From assembly GCA_011634665.1 (NCBI GenBank), contig WAEK01000007.1:456001-520000 (forward strand): DNA of 64,000 bases. The letters are read 5' to 3'. Under the pieces are notes generated by a model. The model did no database searches. It saw only the letters and a list, made by a program, of their open reading frames with translations, and was not told where the DNA came from. Positions 36,319-45,825 of this stretch are shown in pieces. Each line of letters opens with the position of its first letter. Position 1 is the first letter of the stretch. This DNA comes from Mortierella sp. BCC40632 (lineage: Eukaryota; Mortierellomycota; Mortierellomycetes; Mortierellales; Mortierellaceae). The translations under genes were made by a program, and so were the position numbers.

Positions 36319-37471
36319 TTCGGGTCTCTTCGCATCTAATTTCTTGTTTCCTGTATGTTAGTCAGACAATAAGAACAACGAGGCGAGGAACCCAGGTGGA
36401 GATACCTTGCTAACAAGCACGCCATCTTCCGTAGTCTGCTTGGTCTTGAGCTTGTACCCCAGCATTTGAGAGACGATTTCTGGGACTTTTTCCGGACTAG
36501 ACTCAATAAAATGGACATCCAGTCAGAGACTACTCATGGAGCAAGGGAGGACACGGGACAAAATGTATCCGTGGCAAAGAGAAAGGAGGGGGAGGTGGGA
36601 AAGACTTACTCTTTGGTCAAGTGGACACCACTCTTCAACCCACTTGAGAACTCGCCCTTTCCTCGGCCACCTGCGTGAATCTGGGCCTTGATGACAATCT
36701 CGTCAGCCTCTGAGAGTTGTCCATGGGAGCGTCATGAACCAAAAAAAAAAAAAAAAAACAGTTGTTATTCTCGGAAGTATTCTTGTAGTTCTCTTTATCC
36801 ATCCTGGAGACTGGCTAGAAATATCACCCACGCATTCTCTCTTTGTCTGTCATCCATTACAAGAGATCAGGACAGGTGGAATAAAACTCGTTTCATGGAG
36901 TGAAATGGGATTGGTGAATAGACGAGACTCTCATCCACGCAGCAACCCAGAATGATGTCAGTCCTCTCTTTCTCTTTTCTCTCTCTTTCTCTCTTTTCTC
37001 TCTCTTTCTCTCTTTCTCGGAGCTGAAAAAGCAAAAAAAGGACATACTCAACCCAAGTGCAGCATTCTGGGCTTGTTCAATAGACTCCGCAATGGCGAAC
37101 CGCTGGACATTGATATGGTGTTTGGCCATTAACTGTTTAGATTGATATTCGTGCAAGTTCAAGTGTCGGACTTGGCTGGCGTTCAGGGCCTTGACAGCCT
37201 GCAGTGGAAGCTTTTTGTTTCCCCATATTTAATTTCCGACAAAACACGAGGACAGGACACAAAACAAGCATGTGTGGGTTGAGAAATGGGAAATATGTTC
37301 CATTCATTAGAATTTTATGAACAAATGAATGAAATGACACGAGAAAGAGACAAAGGACAATGAACCAAAAGTAGTGGGCAAGAACAAGGAAGTGCCTACC
37401 ACTCGCCGGGTGAGCAGTGACTGAGAAGCTCCAAGGACTGGGAGGCCCTGCTTTAGCGCGTGTCGAAACAT
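34963..37471 (-). CDS. LSC2: Succinyl-CoA ligase beta subunit, mitochondrial
   Basis: Eight exons: 37400-37471, 37048-37198, 36610-36709, 36406-36496, 36052-36204, 35715-35901, 35453-35614 and 34963-35342. All phases agree and give 431 residues, close to yeast Lsc2. The enzyme converts succinyl-CoA to succinate with substrate-level nucleotide phosphorylation in the TCA cycle. The first exon encodes a basic mitochondrial presequence ('[14 protein letters not shown]'). The ATP-grasp domain follows ('[11 protein letters not shown]', '[15 protein letters not shown]', '[10 protein letters not shown]'). The C-terminal CoA-ligase domain has '[17 protein letters not shown]' and 'NFLDVGGGA'. Nucleotide specificity (ADP or GDP) was not determined. 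Intron 4 carries a T32(CT)n tract in the transcript. Confidence 0.95.
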
Positions 37472-38485
37472 GGTGAGAGAAGTGCGCCTTGAACCTTTTT
37501 TGTTTTTCGTGTAAAAGAGAGTGGAGTGGAGTGGAGAGGGGGTGAAGTAGAAACAAAGCGAAGAAAGAGAGAAAAAGACACGAAAAAGAAGGGCTACTTT
37601 TACTCACACACCCCCTCCTCCTCTTCTTCTTCCTCTTCCTCCTCTCTCCTCCGCTTTGCTGTGATGGGAAAAAGGGATGTGGAGATTTTTTGGTTCGGAG
37701 GCTGGGCCCGAGTCACGAGAGGGTCCGTTCGCGTGTCGATTGAGGAGGACAGTGAACGCCCAAAAGTCTTTCTTTTTCCCCATTCCATAACAACCGCATC
37801 ACAAGTGTTCTTGGTCTTTGGAGTTGACTCGAAAGAATGTAACCCCAGTGACTATCATCCTTGAACGGATGTTGTTCAAGAGCCAAAAGCATATCAAGCG
37901 AGCTGACTTGCAAGGCAGCCTGTTTTTGACAATCCTATGGACCCAGGGAATTTGGAGGTCGACATGGCCCATGAACATTAAGAGTATCGGCCATATCACC
38001 TGAGTGATAAAGGTGAAATTATCATTTCTATGGATGCCAAATGCTTGTCAACAAGGTACTTTTACAAATCAAGGGCCATAGTGCGGATCATCTTGCTTAC
38101 CACAATAAGCACCGGCACCACCTCAACACATTTTACAATGGCGAAATCCTCTGCTTCAAGAAGCACAATTGGGATTGCAATCAAGCAATGCAATAAAAAC
38201 ATACAAAGTCGACAATGCGCTGTTACAAGGTGGTCGGGGGAGACGTTGTCATTGCCGTAGGACTTTTTAAGTTTCAAACCAAGGAAGGTTTTGAGGTTGT
38301 TGGATAGAACTTTCAGCAAACGAAAGTAGCACATCTGCCAGTGCTGAGGCGAACATCAAGAAGAAAAGAAGTCCAATGCCTTTGCCCCTGCCAAGTCTAC
38401 CAAGTCACAACCGCCCACGGATGCAGTCGCTGTACTCATTAGTGAGTCCATTGTCCTGCGTTTTCCGTTCGCATGTTCAATTTAT
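37472..38485. other. Spacer between LSC2 and the coiled-coil gene
   Basis: It holds the LSC2 5' region (pyrimidine/purine tracts near 37610-37650) and, from about 37900, the possible decayed coding block listed separately. Confidence 0.4.
37890..38300 (+). pseudogene. Possible decayed coding fragment, family unknown
   Basis: Protein-like segments with normal composition occur in different plus-strand frames in a consistent order: 'FDNPMDPGNLEVDMAHEH', a stop, 'EYRPYHLSDKGEIIISMDA', then in another frame 'GHSADHLAYHNKHRHHLN' and 'FYNGEILCFKKHNWDC', then 'GGDVVIAVGLFKFQTKEGF'. The breaks lack obvious splice sites. This looks like a gene remnant damaged by at least one stop and two frameshifts. 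No family was recognised. Confidence 0.35.
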
Positions 38486-39679
38486 TCATGACCTGTGAGA
38501 GACTACGAACGAATCGGGCACCATGCCATCGCTGTTGTTCGGTGCATTCGAGTGCGAGACATATGGATCAATGTAATCCACGGCGCTCTTCTCTTCTTCG
38601 CTAGCAAGGAATATCCGACTGGCCAACAAAACAAACGTAGCCGAAACAAATATGGCCACTATGTTCGTTTAAAGCATCGATAGTATAAAACACGTCAGAA
38701 ACCATGGTGCTAAAGCCTAGATGAACACGACATTATCGAGTTTATGCATTTCTAGAAGAATCACTTACTCATGCCCTTCCGAATCGTCTCCCATTTGGCT
38801 GCTTCCATCATGGTTCGCATATCTCCGATCTGAGCCATGTACCGGTTGCTCATCGACTGGTTCCTGATCTCAAGCGCCTTTTGTTCTTCCCGCACGTCGC
38901 TCTTGCGACTGTTCATGTCGATCGCAATGTCGTGCTTCAAGTTTGCAATATCTTCTCGTAGCTTTTGATTCAGCGAATCAATTTCTCGAGAAATAATTTC
39001 GGTCTTGATGGCGAGTGCTGCCGAGTCATTTTTTCTCAAGATCTGAAGTTCTGTTCTGAGTTCTGTCAACGCTGCCTTGAATAAATACGATTCATTTCCT
39101 AGATCGTCCTTGGTCAACATATTCTGTCGGACACCTATGATACTATATCCCATTTTTTTTTTCAGAGATCGGGAAAGGACAACGATTAAAGTAGGTCAAT
39201 TAGATGTAGCTGCTGATTCCAGCGATCTCTCTTAGCCACTACTCGTCGGTCGATGATTGTCTCTTGGAGCCTTACTGTCGGTCAAGAGCTTTGTTCAAGG
39301 CGCGCATGATGGCCTCAGCCTGTGCACGAGAGAAACCATTCTTCTCCAGATTCGCGACAATTTTGTTGGTATTGAAATGGTGGTTCGTGATAAGAGTCCG
39401 ACGGGTCTGGAAAAAAGAAGAGAGTCTTCCCGAATAGCTACTGATCCCTACACAGTATCCACTCCTTGAAAATTGGGTATATTGAGGAGGTGTAGAGAGT
39501 ATCGGGTAACTTGTTTGGCTGAAAGGAGAGCTGATCTTGGTGGCAGTTGTCTGTTTGACAGGACCTGATCGCGATGAAGAGTCATCCTGAACAATGCTGC
39601 CACTGCTAATAGCACGTTTTTCCCGAATAAGACTTGCGGGGTTTTTGCATGTTCGCTCAAGATGGACCCGTTGAAGCAA
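38486..39679 (-). CDS. Mitochondrial coiled-coil protein of the MCUR1/FMP32 (DUF1640) family
   Basis: Three exons: 39276-39679, 38769-39142 and 38486-38658, giving 316 residues with agreeing phases. The N-terminus is basic and Ser-rich like a presequence. The family hallmark 'HHFNTNKIVANLEKNGF' followed by 'SRAQAEAIMRALNKAL' starts the conserved part. A long coiled coil follows ('LRTELQILRKNDSA', 'SLNQKLREDIANLKHDI'). The last exon supplies the expected C-terminal transmembrane helix ('MAIFVSATFVLLASRIF') and a short polar tail. Family members sit in the inner mitochondrial membrane and have been linked to calcium uniporter regulation in animals and to proline metabolism and respiration in yeast. 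The acceptor of exon 2 (GATATAG|TATC) was chosen because only it keeps the frame. Confidence 0.85.
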
Positions 39680-40312
39680 AGAGACGCCTACGATTCGAAT
39701 TTTTTCAGGGACAAACGACGAGAGTCAGGGCTGGTGTCGCTTCCAGTTTGTGAAAGTTTCGGTGTCGGTTATTGCCGCTGCATCGTGAGCAATGGGTACC
39801 TCGGACAAAACGTGGGGTGGCCATGGATGGGAATGATGGCATCATGTGCTTGGACAGAGAACCGGAACTAAAAAAGGAACGGAGAAAAAGGAAATGTTCA
39901 GAAAGGAGCGGGGACTCGAGCAGAGGACTTACAAGTCGATGAAAAAGCCACTTGCTATCCATCTGTTTTTCAAGGTCCTAGCCCAGAGGCATTCTTTCAG
40001 TAAGGAGAACCACGTTTCCTTTACCCGGGCCTCCAGCAAGCCAATGCGCCGGCAAACTCTGCTCTATGGACTGAGCCCCCCCCTCATTTAGTCTCAGTAG
40101 CAAACGCTACACTGACTGTTCAATGATTCATGCCATCGCCCCTGGCAAACTAAGTCGATCGCAGGGAAGCGACGACGACGTGCGTGACTATCTTTTTTTA
40201 TGGTGGAAGCCAAGAGAGCGCGACCCAAAGACAAAAGGGGTGGAGAGAAGAATGGCTCTTTCTTCTCACGGACCATCTCCCTTTTTCGATTCCACCACTT
40301 TTGTTACGCAAC
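39680..40312. other. Divergent promoter region
   Basis: 633 bases between the head-to-head coiled-coil (-) and V-ATPase H (+) genes. No coding sequence, TATA box or repeat stood out. Confidence 0.45.
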
Positions 40313-42352
40313 ATGGTCATTCACAGCAGCGCTGGTGAGAGCGTGCCCGAGGTGCCGCTTGCACTTGTCTCCAATTCCTACCTCGATGAGCTTACAGCTA
40401 ATCTTCGCGCTCGACCAATTCCATGGGAGGCAAGGAAACCTTGAATCAAAACTCAGCTTTTATTCGATAGTAACCAAGGGTCGTCGCGTCACTGACAACT
40501 TGACACCATTGCCTCACTTCTCGCAATAGGGCTATCAACGAGCGACACTCATCACTCAAGAAGAACTTGAATATATCAAGGCTGTAGACAAGAAAACCGG
40601 AGACGAGCTTTCCCGTGCAGTCGATAAGGTTCTATACTCTATCCTAACTCTGACTTGTATCTTTTATGGAAGGCACAACCTCCTTCTGGAGCCCTTTCTT
40701 CCATGGTTGGCAGTATGACTAAACTATAAGTTCTTTTTTTCCACGTTTGCCAATACAGGAGACGCGAGTGTATGCCGAGCTTTTTATTCGGCTGCTCCAA
40801 AAGCTGCTGCGTGTTGATACTATCCAGTCGATCTTGATTCTGATCGACGACCTCCTCCAAGGCAAGCCATCTCCACACTCTTCTCTCTCTCTCTCTCCCA
40901 TCTCATAAAAATCTCCTGCCAACTAACTGGAACAAAAGAAAAAGGAAGAGTGAATCAGTAATCACATCAGCGCTTCTTACTGACAATGGATGAATCCCTA
41001 CCCGCGTCTTGTATAGATCATGAAGAAAGAACCATTTATTTTATTGGCCTTACCGAAACTGATCCTGCGTTTCCGTTTTCCCCACTACTGAAGTAACAAT
41101 TAACAAGTCGCCAGTGTAAAAAAAAAAAAAGAAGAGAAAGAGAAGAAAGGGGGGCATGTCCATCCTCTTCTATGACCACTAACCTTCAAAAGTGATTGTT
41201 CCTCGCATCCCTCCCTCTCCCCTTCCCCCTTTTCTGGATCAGGTGCTTGAGAAGCGACGATGAGTTTGTCCCACTGAAAGCTAGCAAAATTTTGACTTCT
41301 TTGCTTTGTGCAAGCCCGAACCCAAGTGTGGAGGTTGCTGAGGATTTGTTTCGCTGGACAACAATTCAACTCCAAAGCAACAACTCGGCTATTGTTGACC
41401 TTGCGGCTCAAGTAGTGGAATCAGCCCTGCGCCAACGTAAACTTCGGATTGTGTATTGGAACACACCTCATGCCATGGATACTTTGATTCGAATCCTGAG
41501 GACGGAATCACCTACACCTCAGATGCAGTACCAGGTCATTTACTGTATCTGGACTCTTACCTTTGACAAAACCGTTGCAGAGGAGCTGAATAGGTATATG
41601 ATGACAATATGGAAAAGAAAAAAACGAAACAAGGTCACTTCCAGTATCAGAGCAATATCAACCCCCCAGTTTTTTGAAAGAAAAGATGAACCTCTGTCTG
41701 ACAAAGAGTGTTTCGTGATTATAGAAAATACGATGTCATACCCCAGCTGGTTGAGATTGCCAAGTCTGCCATCAAGGAGAAAGTCATTCGAATCATTATC
41801 TCAACCTTGAGAGTAAGTGAAAGGCACCGCGACAAATAGAAAAAGAAAAGTATATATCTCAAACTGCAACAAATAAGTAGCGCTGACTTTCCCCAACCAT
41901 TTGTTCGATCCCTTTCTATCCGTCTATGATCACGAATGTGTTTAGAATCTGGTTGAACAGGCTCCAGAAGCCAACTTGGCAGCAATGGCGGCTGTGAAAT
42001 TGCTCACATTCATGGAGAATCTTTCCGCAAGGAAGTGGTCTGACAGCGACATCCTTGAGGATGTCAATTATCTGAAAGCAGAACTTGAAGAGAACTTTCA
42101 AACACTCTCGTAAGTTCTGTACTTTTATTATCTGTCTTTTCCTTACATTTTCTTCATTTATTTTTCCTAGAAAGGTAAAACTAAATTCACTTCCGTTGTC
42201 TTTCTGATGCTTCTTCAGGACGTTTGAGGTTTACCAAGCGGAGCTGTTGTCATCGCGACTGACATGGTCACCACCTCATCAGTCGGACTTATTCTGGACA
42301 AAGAACTGGCGAGAGCTAAAGAAGGATAATTATGCTTTACTGAGGTAAGGAG

Positions 42353-42403
<51 letters not shown>

Positions 42404-42813
42404 GGAGCTTGCACTACAGAGCGGCTCTCGTATCAATTGTTACCTGTCAAATATCTTATCTTCAGGACCAAAACGTATGCTAAAAAAAGAAACCTTGTGA
42501 TTATTTTGGAAAGAGTACTTGCCCGACTCCTTAGCACAGCCACAGATCCTTTGGTACTCTCAGTGGCAGCCAACGATGTTGGACAATACGTGAAGCGTGA
42601 TCCTGCCAGCAAGAAGTAAGTACAATGTGACCCCTGGGAACAGAGAGCAGAGGGCTCAAAAGATAACAAAGCTAACTTTTTTCTTTCTGTTTTAGGTTTC
42701 TTCAAGAGATTGGTGTCAAACAAAGGATCATGGAGTTGATGTCCCATCCGGATCAAGAGGTTCGATACAATAGCGTAAATGCCAGCTGGTCATTGATCGG
42801 TGGTCGTGCTTAG
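40313..42813 (+). CDS. VMA13: V-type proton ATPase subunit H
   Basis: Ten exons: 40313-40429, 40530-40628, 40759-40861, 41017-41092, 41243-41593, 41725-41812, 41946-42109, 42219-42344, 42466-42615 and 42696-42813, giving 463 residues. Subunit H activates the cytosolic V1 sector and blocks ATP hydrolysis when V1 is released from the membrane. The protein is an all-helical armadillo-like solenoid ('RPIPWE|GYQRATLI', 'SDDEFVPLKASKILTSLL', 'YWNTPHAMDTLIRIL', 'WSPPHQSDLFWTKNW', 'VGQYVKRDP'). Introns 1 and 3 use GC rather than GT donors (GAG|GCAAGG and AAG|GCAAGC); no GT nearby gives the conserved sequence. Intron 8 holds a GA microsatellite (about 42357-42400). The ends and phases of all other exons are canonical. 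Confidence 0.93.
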
Positions 42814-42943
42814 ACACAGACTTTTGTTTTTTTTCTTTCTTTCTTTCTTTCTTCTGGATTCTTTTCAATATCAATTCCACAAAACCATCCATTTCTCAAT
42901 GGAAAGGTTAAAATTTTGAAAAAAAAAGTTTCTTCCTCCGCTT

Positions 42944-43228
42944 TTATAGCTTCTTTTCTATATCCGCAATGACCTTATTCGCATGTCCTTTGGTTTCTGT
43001 GATTTTGTCACCGGCAAAAGAGCCAGCCGCGACCTGAGCATTGCCAAGTACGTCTCTTCCATGACCTCGCTCGTGAGTCTTTTGACTTGCCATGCGTTGA
43101 GCCTCTTCGGCTTGATTCCGTTGTGCGGATCCACTGGCAGTTAGTTCGGGCTGTTGAAGCTGTTCGCCTAGGGCCTCTTTGGTAGCACCGAGCAGGGAGT
43201 TTATGGTATTCTTGAATCGATCAGTCAT
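42944..43228 (-). CDS. CsbD-like small stress protein
   Basis: An intronless frame of 94 codons, convergent with VMA13. The protein is small, charged and Gln/Ala-rich ('NTINSLLGATKEALGEQL', 'VLGNAQVAAGSFAGDKI'). It resembles CsbD-domain proteins, which in bacteria belong to the general stress regulon and in fungi are often annotated as mismatched-base or cruciform-DNA-recognising proteins. Molecular function is unproven. A TATA box lies about 62 bases upstream of the ATG, so it may be a strongly regulated gene. Confidence 0.75.
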   Translation of the reverse strand: MTDRFKNTINSLLGATKEALGEQLQQPELTASGSAQRNQAEEAQRMASQKTHERGHGRDVLGNAQVAAGSFAGDKITETKGHANKVIADIEKKL

Positions 43229-43289
43229 TAGTGCTTTTATTTTTTGTCAAGGGAATGGCTGTGGGAAAAAAAGAAAGAAAGAGGGCACT

Positions 43290-43296
43290 TTTTATA
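43290..43296 (-). promoter_or_regulatory. TATA box for the CsbD-like gene
   Basis: TTTTATA on the plus strand reads TATAAAA on the minus strand, about 62 bases from the ATG at 43228. Confidence 0.6.
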
Positions 43297-44437
43297 CTCG
43301 TTAGATCCTCCATTACATCACATTGTCATGAAATGATAGGCGCTCTGTGCGACCTCTTTTTTTTTTTTTAGACCCACCAATGACTTTATGATTGGACGAT
43401 GGCTGTAGGGCCCTGACAATTGAAGTCATTTTTGTCTAGTCCCGTATCTCCAACAGGCATTAATTATCATCTCCATGAACCTTTCTGGTGTTCTGGTGTC
43501 GCTGGATTAAAAAAAAATCGTACAACCGCAAGAGTCGAGGATGGTGTGCTAGGGCCGGCCATTCCTTCGACTGAAGACCCTTGCGCATAACTTTGTTCGC
43601 TGTTGTTCAAAAAGAAACGATATTGACATTTCACAGGAGCATGTGGAGGTGTAGGACCCATTCTTCTACAAAGACCAATTGATCAATAGCGCTGAGACAC
43701 TGACTGTCTTTCAGAAATCTGTCTTGAATGAGTGGTTAATGCATGATAGGGTCTCAAGCTACGTGTGTGCGTGTGGGGTCAGATCTGTAAAGTGACAGCC
43801 AGGTCTGGAGCTTGACTGCTGAGAATATGCTGGCTGGCCCACATTCTGATTGAGGGAAAAAAGCAGTGCAGTTGAACACGGACTTGGACCTGGTGATTAT
43901 TCGTTTGCTTACTGAAAAAAAAAATTGCAGCTCGGTCACTCCGCAAAGGGGGGCAACAATAAATGAGCAGAGGATCGGAACGTAAAGTATGTACTGGACC
44001 AGAGCCAGCATAGAATGGACCGGAGGTACCACTGGCTGCAAAAAGGTAAAAGATCTTTTTTTTTTCAAGACTGGATACAGTTGTAGTGTACTGCATTTTT
44101 TATGGAGTTGAGAGAAAGAAGAAAGAGAATACTGTAAGGCTCCACTGGGCCAATGGTGAAGGACGGAGAAGGTAGTGTACAAGCTTCTATCTGGGTTGTT
44201 CGAGTGGGCGGGCGCGCACAATTTGAAAAAAAAAAAAAAAAAAAGGTAGCCCATTAATAGTAGGACAGAACCTGTGAGGTTCAGGGCCTGTTCCCGCTGG
44301 GATCGCTCGGTGCAAAGCCCCTGGCCAGGCTTCTCCTCTCAATGCTCCGTTGTATTGGTCCGTTGGAGCACGTTATTCAATCAGCCTAAGTTTACGGCTC
44401 TCAGACCCCGCTCTAGTCCCTGACCATGCGCCTCGTC

Positions 44438-44444
44438 TATAAAT
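44438..44444 (+). promoter_or_regulatory. Candidate TATA box for the GT5 gene
   Basis: TATAAAT in a GC-balanced stretch, followed by a long pyrimidine-rich leader. The distance to the ATG (about 1.38 kb) implies a spliced leader. Confidence 0.4.
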
Positions 44445-44918
44445 TGAAATGAACCATTGTCCTCACGGCATCTTTCTTTTTCTTTTTTTTTTTTTTTCTC
44501 TCTTTCTCTCTTTTTTTTCATCTTGCTCCAGCCCTCGAATCCCTCGGAGCCATCTTTGCATTGTTACTACCCCTACTTTCTCTGTCTCTCTCTGAAGCAC
44601 TCTCTTGCTCCTTTCTTTCCTTTGTCTCCCATTTACTTCATCTAGGGTGCCATTTCCACCCACCCCCTTCCTTCATTCTCTCCTTTCTCAAGCCTGTAAC
44701 AGATCTTTTCTTCTCTCCCCGCAGACACTACTCTCTAGTCTCTGTCCACCTTTGCCAAGGAAGCTGCCCCCAGGTACCGGTCCATTCCCTCTGAATCGCG
44801 ACTTTCTTCTCATTCATCTCTCTCTCCATCCAGTATCCATCCAGTCCAAACCATCCTTCCTGCTCTGGGAACGGATCGTCATGCCATAGGATTTTTTTTT
44901 TTTTTTTTTTTGTTTCCA

Positions 44919-45097
44919 GCAACCGGATGTCTGACAGACAAGATGCTCAGTTACGAATGGTTGTACAGCCCGACCCTGCTTTGGAGCGTCCTTTGTCCAG
45001 CTGCATGGATTGAACAAGGAGTGCTCAATAAGCTTGGAGTGGATTCACCTGGACATGTCATGCTGCTAGGAAAGAAAGGACCATGGAACGGACAGTG
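44919..45097 (+). other. Candidate upstream exon, coding status unresolved
   Basis: It begins right after a T20 tract and TTTCCAG, an excellent acceptor. One frame is open to a TGA at 45096-45098 ('LTDKMLSYEWLYSPTLLW'), and another starts with an ATG at 44927. No family was recognised. It could be a 5' UTR exon of the GT5 gene carrying an upstream ORF. Confidence 0.3.
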
Positions 45098-45825
45098 ACA
45101 TTTGGACGACCATGGAGCGACCATAGACAATGGCTGTGTGCTTGTGCGTGTGTGCGTGTGTGCGTATGTGCGTGCGTGATTGTGTGCGTGTGTGTGTGTG
45201 TGTAAATGTGTCGCAGTTCCATCCTGTGGGGAGGAGGGGGAGAGAGTCCAGGAGCAAGGTCAAGTCCTATCAGAGCAAGGGGAGGAGGAGGACGACGACG
45301 AGGAGGAGAGGATGCACGAGAATGAAAGAGTGGGAACGGGAAGACAAGGGCTGAAAGAGCCCCGATGATCATCCCTGACCTTCATTCATGCTTTCTCTCC
45401 ATCACTTCTCTTTAATTTTTCCTCCTTCTCGGCCAAAGGTCATTTCTCACTCTCTGACCAATTCTGGCAGAAATCAAATGCAGAGTCATCGAGCAACGGG
45501 TGGGATCGCATTCGCATCCATCCCGACTCTGTTGTAGCCTGGTCTAGGATCTGTCCTTTCTTGCCTGCGACAAACTGCCCATCGCTCCCCGCCCTACCCT
45601 CTCTTCTCTCTCTCTCTCTCGGGCTATTTTTGTATCCGGCCAACCACCACTCCTCTCACTCGTCCTCTGCCAATTTTGCCGTCCACACTCACCCTCTCCT
45701 TTCTCTCTCTTATTATTATTACCCTTTCCCTTTCCCTTTCCCTTTTCCTCTTCTTGGTAGCCCTTTGCCCGACTTCCGTTAGTCTTTCCTTTCAACTGCT
45801 GGCTCTGTAGAGGACACGCTGACCA

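Larger units (their letters stand above)
43229..45825. other. 2.6-kb intergenic region and probable 5' UTR of the GT5 gene
   Basis: The left part (to about 44400) shows no supported gene, only T/A tracts (near 43358, 43915, 44224). The right part holds a TATA box, pyrimidine-rich leader sequence, a donor-like CAG|GTACC at about 44773, a strong acceptor-like T-tract/TTTCCAG at 44918, TG repeats (about 45146-45204) and GGA/GAC repeats (about 45280-45310). It probably includes a spliced 5' UTR for the 45826 gene. Confidence 0.45.
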
